Below are positions 7,974-16,221 of a stretch of 46,657 nt of DNA, piece after piece. Both the position numbers and the translations under genes were made by a program. Each line of letters starts with the position of its first letter. The first letter of the stretch is position 1. The notes below the pieces were generated by a model, which searched no databases, was not told the origin of the DNA, and worked only from the letters and a program-made list of their open reading frames with translations. Source of the DNA: Pseudomonadota bacterium (GTDB lineage: Bacteria; Desulfobacterota; SM23-61); contig JAHJQK010000019.1 of the NCBI GenBank assembly GCA_018819135.1, positions 1 to 46,657 on the forward strand, written 5' to 3'.

Positions 7974-8546
7974 TTAGGCCATTATTTTATTAGCTGTCTC
8001 CTCGGCCAGTTTCATGACCTCGTCCCGGGCTTCCACCTCACCCAGTTTACGCAGGCCGCACCCCCGGATGAGGTAGTTGTCGGTAAATCCGTATCGCTTA
8101 AATATAGGCTCGATCCTGGAAAAAAGGTCGGCGAACAGGTTTTCGCTGGGCTGTCCCTGGGTTTGGATGAAGACGAGCTTTTTGCCGGGGGAAAGGCGGC
8201 TGGGATTCGGGTTGGTATGGAAGTCAGGAACGAAGTAGGAATAGGTCCGCTCGATGAAGCCCCGGAGAGTGCTGGTCACATCCCAGATGTAGACAGGCGT
8301 GGCCATTACCAGAATGTCGCCTTCCCGAACCCTCTCCAAAACAGCGGTCAGGTCATCCTGGAGAGCACACTTATCCGCTTTGGTTTTACAGGCCATACAC
8401 GCCTGGCAGCCCTGGTAATGGAGTGTATTCAGAGCAAAGGTCTGGACTTCCGCGCCAAGTTTTTCGGCGGTATCGCAGAAACGTTTGGCCAGGACCGCGC
8501 TGTTCCCGTTGGACCTGGGACTTCCGAGCACACAGGTGATTTTCAT
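7974..8546 (-). CDS. NADPH-dependent FMN reductase / flavodoxin-fold iron-sulfur flavoprotein-like
   Basis: A 190-residue flavodoxin-fold protein. VLGSPRSNGNSAVLAKRF is the FMN phosphate-binding loop and ATPVYIWDVTSTLRGFIERT is the second flavin loop. The segment YQGCQACMACKTKADKCALQDD has four cysteines in a pattern like that of iron-sulfur flavoproteins, so a [4Fe-4S] cluster next to FMN is possible. It would shuttle electrons or reduce quinones or nitro compounds. GGAG lies 9 bases before the ATG. It is divergent from the GntR gene, with two perfect palindromes between them, so it is probably under the same control. The frame stays open after its stop (see 7821-7973). Confidence 0.82.
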   Translation of the reverse strand: MKITCVLGSPRSNGNSAVLAKRFCDTAEKLGAEVQTFALNTLHYQGCQACMACKTKADKCALQDDLTAVLERVREGDILVMATPVYIWDVTSTLRGFIERTYSYFVPDFHTNPNPSRLSPGKKLVFIQTQGQPSENLFADLFSRIEPIFKRYGFTDNYLIRGCGLRKLGEVEARDEVMKLAEETANKIMA

Positions 8547-8591
8547 AAGAACTCCTATCCTTTTTTGTTTGCGAGCTTTTTTCAGCTGAAA

Positions 8592-8609
8592 TTACGTTAC
8601 GTAACGTAA
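8592..8609. promoter_or_regulatory. Perfect 18-bp palindrome, likely operator
   Basis: ttacgttacgtaacgtaa is its own reverse complement and contains two overlapping TTACGTAA-type half sites. It lies about 45 bases upstream of the FMN reductase start and 130 upstream of the GntR gene. It is too short and symmetrical to be a terminator in this position; an operator for a dimeric regulator fits best. Confidence 0.55.
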
Positions 8610-8664
8610 CATAAACACCACCTGCGATCAAACCTAAAAAAATATTGGCCAGATATTATTTATC

Positions 8665-8693
8665 TTGACAAATAATTTTATTCATAATATTTA
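8665..8693 (+). promoter_or_regulatory. Putative sigma70 promoter of the GntR gene and catabolic cluster
   Basis: A perfect TTGACA at 8665-8670, a 17-base spacer and TATTTA at 8688-8693 form a good vegetative promoter 45 bases upstream of the GntR start. The following 26-bp palindrome overlaps the expected transcription start, which suits repression. Confidence 0.6.
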
Positions 8694-8701
8694 TCGATAA
8701 A

Positions 8702-8727
8702 ATAATAATTATTATAATAATTATTAT
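8702..8727. promoter_or_regulatory. Perfect 26-bp AT palindrome upstream of GntR gene
   Basis: Bases 8702-8714 are exactly complementary to 8715-8727 (half site ataataattatta). It covers the probable start of transcription and ends 10 bases before the GntR ATG. It is a candidate autoregulatory operator; it could alternatively fold in the mRNA leader and mask the weak ribosome binding site. Confidence 0.5.
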
Positions 8728-8737
8728 AAAGAATAAA

Positions 8738-9454
8738 ATGCAGAATCCCTTCCAGCCCATTCACGCCCAAATCAGAGATTACCTGCTATCGAGGATCGAA
8801 TCCGGGGAATGTAAGGCCGGAGATCGCCTGCCGACCGAAAAGGAGTTGATGGAAAAATTTAATACCAGCAAAAGCCCCGTCCGTCAGGCTTTAGATACCT
8901 TGAGATTTGAAGGGTTGATTTTCCGGCATCCAGGACGGGGCACCTTCGTAGCTTCCCCTTTGGCCGAAGAGGGGGGCTGGACCATAGGTTCCATCCAGGA
9001 TATTATCGGGCTGGGAACGCAGACAAAATTTCAACTCCATGATTTTACCCCGGGCCAGACTTCAGAGGAACTCAAAAAGATATTTAATGTTAGGAAAGGA
9101 AGTTTTTTAAGAATCCAGGGGATCCGCCTTTTAAAAGACAAGCCCCTATATTACCTCACTGTTTTCGTTCCCCAACGAATCGGTAAGAAACTTCGCGTGG
9201 GAGATATTCACGATACGCCCGTCATTGTCGCCATAGAGAAGAAACTCCACATTTCCCTAAAAAAATGTGTTCAAAACATATCTGCAGCGTTAGCCGACGG
9301 GAAATTGGCGAAATATTTAGAAATCTCGCCCCAAAGCCCCGTACTCAGTATTGAGAGAGTATATTATACCGACAAGGACGAAGCTATCGAATGGGCTCGT
9401 TCCTTCTGCCGGCCAGATTTATTTAAGAATAGATCCATCCTTTACAGAAGATGA
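8738..9454 (+). CDS. GntR-family transcriptional regulator (HutC/UTRA type)
   Basis: A 238-residue regulator. The N-terminal winged helix runs from QIRDYLLSRIESGE to GRGTFVASP (residues 9-73) with the family motif RLPTEKELMEKFNTSKSPVR and QALDTLRFEGLI. The C-terminal UTRA-like ligand domain (about 90-235) contains RIQGIRLLKDKPLYY and VLSIERVYYTDKDEAIEWA. It is the first gene of the co-directional catabolic cluster and sits just behind two palindromes, so it probably represses or induces the cluster and the divergent flavoprotein in response to a pathway acid or its CoA ester. The ribosome binding site is weak (AAAGAAT). Effector unknown. Confidence 0.9.
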   Translation: MQNPFQPIHAQIRDYLLSRIESGECKAGDRLPTEKELMEKFNTSKSPVRQALDTLRFEGLIFRHPGRGTFVASPLAEEGGWTIGSIQDIIGLGTQTKFQLHDFTPGQTSEELKKIFNVRKGSFLRIQGIRLLKDKPLYYLTVFVPQRIGKKLRVGDIHDTPVIVAIEKKLHISLKKCVQNISAALADGKLAKYLEISPQSPVLSIERVYYTDKDEAIEWARSFCRPDLFKNRSILYRR

Positions 9455-9469
9455 CAAGGGGGGTCACGA

Positions 9470-10243
9470 ATGGCGATCCGAAAACTTTACGCATTTCATA
9501 ACGCGGATACAAATGTGGATCAAAGCCTGTTCTTGGCCGGCCGGGGGATGGGAAAAAAAATCTATGCGCCGGTCCTGGTTTATTTCATTCAGGCAGATGA
9601 AGGAAATATTCTTTTTGATGCTGGATGTGATCCGGAGATCATCCAGGACGCTCAGAAGGCCTGGGGCGATGCCGCAAAATACCTTTCCATTTCCATGAAA
9701 CCCGAAGGGGATATTCGCCAATATTTAAAAGCCTTAAATCTAACCCTGGATGACGTTCATTTTATTGTTCTTTCTCACCTTCATATTGACCATGCGGGGG
9801 CGATCCGATTTTTCCCCAATGCTGAGATCATCGTCCAAAGGGATGAGTACCGATACGCCTACCACCCCTCCGTTTATGCCCTCAGCAATTATCGGAAGCT
9901 GGATTTTGATTACCCTAATTTAAGGTGGAAGCTGATCGATGGAGATTACCATCTTTTTCCAGGAATAACTATGGTACTCTCCCAGGGGCACAGTCCTGGA
10001 ACGCAAGCTTTAGTGGTCGATCTTCCCCAAACCGGGACCGTTATTTTGGCCGGAGATGCTGTTCCCTTGAAAAAGAATTTAGATAACCTGATCCTACCCG
10101 GCTTGGTGTGGGACGCCGATTTGGCCATCAAGTCGATCCAGCGCTTGAAAGTCATCGCCGAAGAGAGGAAGGGGATCGTCTTTCCGGGCCACGATGGGGA
10201 AGTCTTCAAAGGCATGGAAAAGCCTCCAAAATTCTATGCCTGA
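9470..10243 (+). CDS. Metallo-beta-lactamase-fold hydrolase (lactonase-like)
   Basis: A 257-residue MBL-fold enzyme. The zinc motif is VLSHLHIDHAG (residues about 100-110, H-x-H-x-D-H); later ligands are in SQGHSPGTQALVV, LAGDAVPL and FPGHDGEVF. The pattern resembles N-acyl-homoserine-lactone lactonases and related lactone hydrolases more than beta-lactamases or glyoxalase II. AAGGGGGG lies just before the ATG. It starts 16 bases after the GntR stop and is followed after 32 bases by the carboxyltransferase, so opening of a lactone or hydrolysis of a thioester in the same pathway is a reasonable inference. Quorum quenching is possible but has no support from context. Confidence 0.85.
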   Translation: MAIRKLYAFHNADTNVDQSLFLAGRGMGKKIYAPVLVYFIQADEGNILFDAGCDPEIIQDAQKAWGDAAKYLSISMKPEGDIRQYLKALNLTLDDVHFIVLSHLHIDHAGAIRFFPNAEIIVQRDEYRYAYHPSVYALSNYRKLDFDYPNLRWKLIDGDYHLFPGITMVLSQGHSPGTQALVVDLPQTGTVILAGDAVPLKKNLDNLILPGLVWDADLAIKSIQRLKVIAEERKGIVFPGHDGEVFKGMEKPPKFYA

Positions 10244-10275
10244 ATTACTCCCAGTTTGATTACTTGAGGAAAAAA

Positions 10276-11829
10276 ATGAAAAATATCGAAGAGCGCGTTG
10301 CTGAATTAAAAGCAGCTCGGGATGCGTTAAAGGGAGGGAGCTTAATCGGGGCGCAGGGAAAGTCTCGTCCTCCAGGCAAGCTTTCGGCTCAAGAACGAGC
10401 TCTCGAATTAGTAGACCCCGGTACTTTTCAAGAACTTTTCCCGCTTGCTGAACACCAGTGCCGGGATTTCGGGATGGATAAGGTAAAGATTCCCCACGAT
10501 GGGGTCATTACCGGGCAGGGGAAAATAGATGGAAGGCAGGTATTTATATTTTCCCAAGATTCAACTGTCGCAGGTGGATCAGTAGGGGTCGTCCATGCCC
10601 AAAAAATTTGCCAGATCATGGATCTAGCGGTAAGCACTGGTGTTGCCATTATCGGGTTGCTGGATTCCGTGGGAGCCAGGATGCAAGAGGGGATCGGGGC
10701 CTATAATTATGGCAGTATTTTCGCCCGGACAGCCCGCGCCTCCGGATCCGTTCCCCAGATATCCGCCATCATGGGAACTTGTGTCGGGGGGGCAGTCTAC
10801 GCCCCCGCCATGACGGATTTCATCATCATGGTGGAAAACACCAGCACCATGTTCATCACCGGGCCTCCGGTCATCAAGGCCGTCATGGGAGAGGAGATCT
10901 CCAAGGAGGAACTAGGGGGTCCGAAAGTCCACTTCCAAAAGACGGGAGTCGTTGACTTTCTGGTTAAAAATGATTCCGATTGTCTAAAGCTCATCCGCCA
11001 AATCTTGTCCTATCTTCCCGCCAACAGCCGGGAAAATCCTCCGGTATTCAAGAAGAATGAACCTCTTCCCGATAGGGACGAGACCTTGAATTCCATCGTT
11101 CCCACCGATTCCAAGAAAATTTACGACATGAAGCAGATCATAAAAAAGGTTTTGGACCCTGATTCTTTCTTGGAGGTAAAGGCAGGATTCGCCCGGAATA
11201 TGATCGTGGGCTTCGGAAGGTTGGAGGGAAAATCCGTCGGAATCGTCGCGAATCAACCCAGCGTTCTGGGGGGGTCAATCGACATCAATGCCGCCGACAA
11301 ATCGGCGCGGTTCATCCGCGTCTGCGACTCTTTCAATATTCCACTGATCACCTTTGTAGATACTCCAGCTTACCTCCCAGGAATCAATCAAGAGCATGGA
11401 GGAATTATCCGTCATGGGTCGAAAATGCTCTTTGCTTACGGGGAGGCCACTGTCCCAAAAATTACGGTTGTGATCCGCAAGAGCTATGGAGGAGGAATTT
11501 CCGCCATGTGCGGGATTAAATCCATGGGGCCGGATCAACTCTACGCCTGGCCCACAGCCGAAATTGCCATCATGGGTGCGGAGATTGCAGTCAACAGCCT
11601 GTTTCGAAAGCAATTCGAAGAGGCCAAAGACCCTGAGGTTTTGCGAAAGAAAATGATCGAGGAATACCAGGAGGAATACTACAACCCTTTACGCCTCGCC
11701 CAGCGATGGATCCTGGATGACGTCATTGAACCGAGCGAAACCAGGCCAAGGTTGATTCAGGCCCTGGACATGCTATCCCAAAAAATCGAGCAACGGCCGC
11801 TTAAAAAGCACGGTAACATTCCTCTGTAG
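10276..11829 (+). CDS. Biotin-dependent acyl-CoA carboxylase/decarboxylase carboxyltransferase subunit
   Basis: A 517-residue carboxyltransferase (PccB/MmdA family) with the two crotonase-like halves. The N half has GKLSAQERALELVD, DSTVAGGSVGVVHAQKI, LLDSVGARMQEGI and CVGGAVYAPAMTDF. The C half has NQPSVLGGSIDINAADKSARFI, FVDTPAYLPGINQEHGGIIRHG and AWPTAEIAIMGAE. It would move CO2 between biotin and an acyl-CoA such as propionyl- or methylmalonyl-CoA. GAGGA lies 6 bases before the chosen ATG at 10276; a longer frame from 10108 overlaps the upstream gene. No biotin carboxylase or biotin carrier gene is in the window. The usual YGGAYDVM loop reads YGGGISAM, hinting at a different acyl chain. 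Confidence 0.9.
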   Translation: MKNIEERVAELKAARDALKGGSLIGAQGKSRPPGKLSAQERALELVDPGTFQELFPLAEHQCRDFGMDKVKIPHDGVITGQGKIDGRQVFIFSQDSTVAGGSVGVVHAQKICQIMDLAVSTGVAIIGLLDSVGARMQEGIGAYNYGSIFARTARASGSVPQISAIMGTCVGGAVYAPAMTDFIIMVENTSTMFITGPPVIKAVMGEEISKEELGGPKVHFQKTGVVDFLVKNDSDCLKLIRQILSYLPANSRENPPVFKKNEPLPDRDETLNSIVPTDSKKIYDMKQIIKKVLDPDSFLEVKAGFARNMIVGFGRLEGKSVGIVANQPSVLGGSIDINAADKSARFIRVCDSFNIPLITFVDTPAYLPGINQEHGGIIRHGSKMLFAYGEATVPKITVVIRKSYGGGISAMCGIKSMGPDQLYAWPTAEIAIMGAEIAVNSLFRKQFEEAKDPEVLRKKMIEEYQEEYYNPLRLAQRWILDDVIEPSETRPRLIQALDMLSQKIEQRPLKKHGNIPL

Positions 11830-11874
11830 GGAAATGTTCGAAGAATAGACAGAAAGAGGGAAAGGGGGTATCGG

Positions 11875-12294
11875 ATGGAAGGAAGCCCCAGAATCAGAGC
11901 TCTCATCGCAAAAGTTGGCCTGGATGGTCATGACCGGGGGGCTAAATTGGTGGCCATGGCCCTGAGGAACGCTGGGATGGAGGTCATTTACACCGGGCTG
12001 CGTAACACCCCGGAAATGATCGCCCAGGCGGTTTTGCAGGAAAGCGTGGATGTGGTAGGAATCAGCAGCCTAGCGGGGGCTCACGTCGAGACCGCGCGGA
12101 TGGTTATGGAAGCCTTGAAGAAAAAGGGGGTAGGAGATGTCCTGGTCATCATGGGGGGCATCATTCCCAAACGGGATTTTGAGACTCTGAATCGGATCGG
12201 CGTTCAGGGCGTTTTTTCCGTACATGCAAGTTTTGAAGAGATCATCGACTTCATCCGCACTCATGTCCCCCGAGCTCAGGAAGTTTCTGCTTAG
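11875..12294 (+). CDS. B12-binding small subunit of acyl-CoA mutase (methylmalonyl-CoA mutase C-terminal domain)
   Basis: A 139-residue stand-alone cobalamin-binding domain. VGLDGHDRGAKLVA carries the D-x-H-x2-G motif with His19 as lower cobalt ligand, followed by VVGISSLAGAH (the S-x-L element) and VLVIMGGIIPKRDF (the GG element). Its partner is the catalytic large subunit starting 15 bases downstream. Together they form a heterotetrameric adenosylcobalamin mutase as in archaeal and deltaproteobacterial split mutases. AAAGGGGG precedes the ATG. No MeaB-type chaperone GTPase is present nearby. Confidence 0.93.
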   Translation: MEGSPRIRALIAKVGLDGHDRGAKLVAMALRNAGMEVIYTGLRNTPEMIAQAVLQESVDVVGISSLAGAHVETARMVMEALKKKGVGDVLVIMGGIIPKRDFETLNRIGVQGVFSVHASFEEIIDFIRTHVPRAQEVSA

Positions 12295-12308
12295 AAGGGA
12301 GAGAAAAG

Positions 12309-13955
12309 ATGAGCACTCTGGCAAAAAAAGTAGACTTTGGCCCCGAGGAAGATTATACCCATACCCAAGAGGCGGTTTTGGATTCCGGGATTCGGATAAA
12401 AAAATTATACACCCCGCAGGATATTGCCCACCTCTCCTTTGAGAGGGACATTGGAGATCCCGGCCAATTTCCTTATGTGCGAGGGATTTACCCAGATATG
12501 TATTGGAAAAGGCCCTGGACAAGAAGGCTGTACGCCGGGTTTGGAAATGCGGTGGAAACGAACCGGCGTTTCAAGTTTTTATTAGACCATGGCCAGACGG
12601 GGCTGAGCGCGGCACTGGATCTTCCGACCCAGATGGGGCTCGATTCCGATGATCCCTTAGCGGCCGCAGATGTGGGGCGGGTCGGTGTCGCCATCGATAC
12701 CCTAAAAGACATGGAGGAAATATTCGAAGGCATCGATTTGGGGAAGATCAGCACTTCTTTCACCATCAACGCCACGGCAGCCATTCTATTGGCCATGTAC
12801 GTGGCCGTGGGGGAGAAACAGGGGGTCCCCTCGAAACACCTGAGGGGAACGGTCCAAAACGATATCCTAAAAGAGTACATCGCCCGTGGCCAGTATATTT
12901 TCCCCCCGCAGCCGTCCATCAGGATCACGGGAGATATCATCGAGTACTGCATCCACAACATACCCCGCTTCAATTCCATCAGCGTCGCAGGCTCCCACAT
13001 GCATGAAAATGGGGCGACCGCGGTCCAGCAGGTGGCCTATACCTTTTGCGATGCCCTCACGTATATCGACGAGGTGGTCCGGCGAGGATATCATATCGAC
13101 CAGTTTGCCCAGAATATCTCATTCCTTTTCTGCAGCCGGCAGAACATGTTCGAGGATATCTGCACCTACCGGGCGGCCCGCAAGAGATGGGCCTATCTCA
13201 TGAAGGACCGGCTCCAGGCTAAGGACCCTCGCTCCCACATCTTGAAGTTCGCCGCAGGGGGAGGGGGCCTCTGGATGACCAAACGCCAGCCTTTGAACAA
13301 TATCGCCCGGGGGATGGTCGTCGCCCTGGCCTCAGCCCTGGGGGGCGCCCAATCAGTCCTCCTGGCCGCTTATGACGAACCCTTTGCGATCCCCACGGAG
13401 GAGTCCGCCGGGATATCTCTCAATATCCAAAACATCCTGATTCATGAGGTTGGGATAACGGACACGATTGACCCTCTGGGGGGCTCCTATTTCATCGAAT
13501 CGCTCACCGACCAAATCGACCGGAAAATCGTCGAGACCATGGATGGGGTGGAAAAAAGCGGAGGGATCGTTTCCCTGATCGAAAAAGGAGACCTCCAGAG
13601 GCAGCTGGCACAGCAAGCCATGCAGGAAGAGATGCGGATCCAAAAGGGTGAGAGTGTTCTAGTGGGAGTGAATCGGTTTGTGGCCGAGGAGGAGAAGGGG
13701 GAAGAAGAAATGGTCTTCCATGAGCCGGATCCCATGACCCGCCAGCGGCAGATCGAGCGGTTGGCGAGGGTTAAGAAGGAAAGAGACCCCCAACAGGTCT
13801 CTGCCGCCCTGGCGGATTTGAAGAAAGCAGCTATGAAGGGGGAAAACCTCATGCCTTCCCTGATCCGAGCGGTCAAGACCTACGCAACCCTGGGAGAAAT
13901 GGTCTGGGTATTGAAGGGAATCTACGGGATTTACACGGCCCCGTCAGGGATCTGA
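12309..13955 (+). CDS. Adenosylcobalamin-dependent acyl-CoA mutase large subunit, divergent
   Basis: A 548-residue catalytic TIM-barrel chain of the methylmalonyl-CoA mutase superfamily, rearranging the carbon skeleton of an acyl-CoA. RPWTRRLYAGFG (Tyr75, equivalent to MCM Tyr89), GTVQNDILKEYIARGQY (Arg193, equivalent to Arg207) and the catalytic His230 are kept, which suggests a carboxylated substrate like methylmalonyl-CoA. By hand alignment, however, the usual GYHM reads GSHM (Tyr243 to Ser229), the cofactor loop THSQTSG reads FAAGGGG, and SLHTN reads VLLAA. IDPLGGSYFIE is normal. It follows its B12-binding subunit. It could be a methylmalonyl-CoA mutase variant or a mutase for a larger or unusual acid. 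Confidence 0.88.
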   Translation: MSTLAKKVDFGPEEDYTHTQEAVLDSGIRIKKLYTPQDIAHLSFERDIGDPGQFPYVRGIYPDMYWKRPWTRRLYAGFGNAVETNRRFKFLLDHGQTGLSAALDLPTQMGLDSDDPLAAADVGRVGVAIDTLKDMEEIFEGIDLGKISTSFTINATAAILLAMYVAVGEKQGVPSKHLRGTVQNDILKEYIARGQYIFPPQPSIRITGDIIEYCIHNIPRFNSISVAGSHMHENGATAVQQVAYTFCDALTYIDEVVRRGYHIDQFAQNISFLFCSRQNMFEDICTYRAARKRWAYLMKDRLQAKDPRSHILKFAAGGGGLWMTKRQPLNNIARGMVVALASALGGAQSVLLAAYDEPFAIPTEESAGISLNIQNILIHEVGITDTIDPLGGSYFIESLTDQIDRKIVETMDGVEKSGGIVSLIEKGDLQRQLAQQAMQEEMRIQKGESVLVGVNRFVAEEEKGEEEMVFHEPDPMTRQRQIERLARVKKERDPQQVSAALADLKKAAMKGENLMPSLIRAVKTYATLGEMVWVLKGIYGIYTAPSGI

Positions 13956-14019
13956 TTGAACGAAGGCAAAAGATCAACAGGCCTCCGGTCATGCTGAAGC
14001 ATGCCGTGGGGAAGCATGA

Positions 14020-14592
14020 TGACCCAGTTTCTTCCGAGATGCATGGCAACCACATTACGTGGAATTCATGGTGACCTTGGGCGAGCCGACTTTGGGGATG
14101 ATGAGCTCTCCGTTCGGGAGCATTTCAGAAGAAGACGTAATCCAGGTTTTGAATGATTTTTTCCAAAATGTCCAGGGAATCCCCTGTGTCCATTGCTGTT
14201 CCAACATGGATTGGCCACAGCTCATGAAAAGCCACACTCAGGTCATCAATTTTGACGCATACCAGTATGCGGATAAGATGGCTCTTTACCCCAAAGAACT
14301 CGCTGCCTTTTTCGAAAAGGGGGGGATGCTGGCGTGGGGGATCGTTCCCGTCTCCCCGGAAATCCTGCCATCGGAGAGTAAGGAACAGCTGGTGGAAAGA
14401 TTGGAAGAGGGAATCAGGCGATTGACGGAGAGGGGGATCGATCAACAGAAACTCTTGGATAGATCTTTCGTGACCCCTTGTTGCACCACGGCGACTCTCT
14501 CGAAAGAACAAGCGGAACAGGTCTTCCACTTCACCCAGAATATCAGCGGGGAGATGAGACGCAGGTATTTTCCAGAAGAGGTAAGCCATTAG
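14020..14592 (+). pseudogene. 5'-truncated UroD/MetE-like (cobalamin-independent methionine synthase-like) gene
   Basis: The frame from the TGA at 14020 through a GTG at 14059 to 14592 encodes the C-terminal half of the UroD/MetE-like barrel: FMVTLGEPTLGMM, the metal-type motif VHCCSNMDWPQL, NFDAYQYADKMALYP, ERGGMLAWGIVP-like (here KGGMLAWGIVPVS) and SFVTPCCTTATLS. Full-length relatives are about 340 residues; the first half, about 160 residues, is missing, because the mutase gene ends only 64 bases upstream of the open frame. No ribosome binding site is visible at the GTG. I read it as a deletion remnant, though a functional half-protein of 177 residues cannot be excluded. The related full-length proteins bind zinc and transfer methyl groups. 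Confidence 0.7.
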
Positions 14593-14602
14593 CGGAGGAA
14601 GG

Positions 14603-16138
14603 ATGGACTATTTCAACGCCTTCAGGAGTTTTATCCAGGACGAGAAGATCGACAAGAAGCAGGCCGTTTTTTTTAACGGAAGAGCGACGACCTACGGGGA
14701 GATGAACGCCGAGGCAAGCCGCGTCTCCTCCGCTTTGTGTCGCCTCGGGGTAAAAAAAGGCGACGTGGTAAGCCTCTACATGGGAAACTGCAAAGACTTC
14801 CTGTCGATCTTTCTTGGGGTGACTAAATCGGGCGCCATCGCCGCCCCCATCAATATTCTACTCACCGAGTACGAGATTCAGCCCCAACTGGAAAGGACTC
14901 AATCCAAAGCGATTTTTGTATCTCCTGCCCACATACCTGTCGTGGATAGAATCAGGCCCAATCTCCCGCAACTGAAGAATGTGATCCTCATGTCCAACCA
15001 TCCCGAAAGCCATGCCATCTCTTACCCCGACTTTTTGAAAAAAGGGGACGGGGACGGCCCCCCTGTAGAGTTGGAAGAAAACGACGTCGTACTGATCCTA
15101 TTCACCGGGGGTACGACCGGAACGCCGAAAGCCGTCCTGTTGACCCATAAAAATCTTCTTTCGGTGGTCCAGGGTCTAAAGAATCGGTTGGGACACTTGG
15201 GGGAAATGGTCGTCCTGTGCGCCTCACCCCTTTCCCACATCTTTGGCTTAAATACGATTACTTTTGCCTCCCTTTTTCGGAAATCCCTGGTGGTCCTGGA
15301 GGAATGGTTTCAGGTGGAAGAAGCGGCCCAGCTCATCGAGCGGTATCGGATCTCCAATATTTTCGGTGTTCCCACCGTTGTGCGAAGCTTGGTTGAGGTA
15401 GCGGATCGGTATGACCTGCGATGCATTCAACTGGCAATGGTAGGCGCCGCGCCCGTTCCCGAAGAGCTCTATCACCGCGTGGAAAACACCTTTCATTGTT
15501 TTTTAATCGAGGGATGGGGATTGACGGAAGGGTCGGGATGTACTACAGTCACTCCGCCAGGAGTAAGCAAAATTGGCTCCTGCGGCATTCCCTACGAAGG
15601 AATCGAACTGGAATGCGCCATCGTGGATGATAACGATAATCCTCTACCCCAGGGTGAAATTGGCGAGCTGGTGCAGCGGGGTCCGCTCAACATGAAAGGT
15701 TATTTAGAAAACCCTGAGGCAACGGCTGAAGCCCTCAGGAATGGATGGCTCCATACCGGGGACCTTGCCCGAATGGATGAGGAAGGCTATATTTACATCG
15801 TAGACCGGAAAAAAGATGTGATCATCCGGGGAGGGTTCAATATTTATCCCACAGAGGTAGAAACGGTTTTGTATACTTTCCCAGGGGTACAGGAAGCGGC
15901 GGTGTTTGGCGTTTCCGATGCGCGTAAAGGAGAGACGGTAGCCGCGGCCATCCGGGTAAGAGAGGGTGTCCAAATCGATGAAAAAGAAATCCTTGCCTAT
16001 TGCCAGGAGCGCCTGGCGCGTTTCAAAATTCCCAAATACGTAAAAATCATGCATGACTCTTTACCCAAAACCCCGGCTGGAAAGATTATGAGGCGGGCGT
16101 TAAAGGATGAGCTCGAAAAAGAGCTTGGAGTCAAGTAG
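14603..16138 (+). CDS. AMP-forming acyl-CoA ligase/synthetase
   Basis: A 511-residue ANL-superfamily enzyme that activates a carboxylic acid with ATP and CoA. Motifs: the P-loop LFTGGTTGTPKAVLLTHKN (about 168-186), IEGWGLTEGSG, the hinge WLHTGDLARMDEEGYIYIVDRKKDVIIRGG region split around the conserved Asp and Arg, FNIYPTEVE, and the C-terminal catalytic lysine in PKTPAGKIMRR. GGAGGAAGG lies just before the ATG. It sits between the mutase genes and the importer, so it probably activates the imported acid or a breakdown product. Chain length and type cannot be read from sequence; overall form is like medium/long-chain fatty acid and aryl-acid ligases. Confidence 0.92.
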   Translation: MDYFNAFRSFIQDEKIDKKQAVFFNGRATTYGEMNAEASRVSSALCRLGVKKGDVVSLYMGNCKDFLSIFLGVTKSGAIAAPINILLTEYEIQPQLERTQSKAIFVSPAHIPVVDRIRPNLPQLKNVILMSNHPESHAISYPDFLKKGDGDGPPVELEENDVVLILFTGGTTGTPKAVLLTHKNLLSVVQGLKNRLGHLGEMVVLCASPLSHIFGLNTITFASLFRKSLVVLEEWFQVEEAAQLIERYRISNIFGVPTVVRSLVEVADRYDLRCIQLAMVGAAPVPEELYHRVENTFHCFLIEGWGLTEGSGCTTVTPPGVSKIGSCGIPYEGIELECAIVDDNDNPLPQGEIGELVQRGPLNMKGYLENPEATAEALRNGWLHTGDLARMDEEGYIYIVDRKKDVIIRGGFNIYPTEVETVLYTFPGVQEAAVFGVSDARKGETVAAAIRVREGVQIDEKEILAYCQERLARFKIPKYVKIMHDSLPKTPAGKIMRRALKDELEKELGVK

Positions 16139-16221
16139 GAAACTTTGAGGAAGGGGGGTGATCAATGCTGATAAATTATAATGGAAAAGCTTTCCCATAA
16201 AGAAAAAGAAAGGAGAATAAA

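Noticed and set aside
10108-10275. N-terminal extension of the carboxyltransferase
   Set aside because: It overlaps the hydrolase gene in another frame, has no homologous look, and a GAGGA site marks the ATG at 10276.
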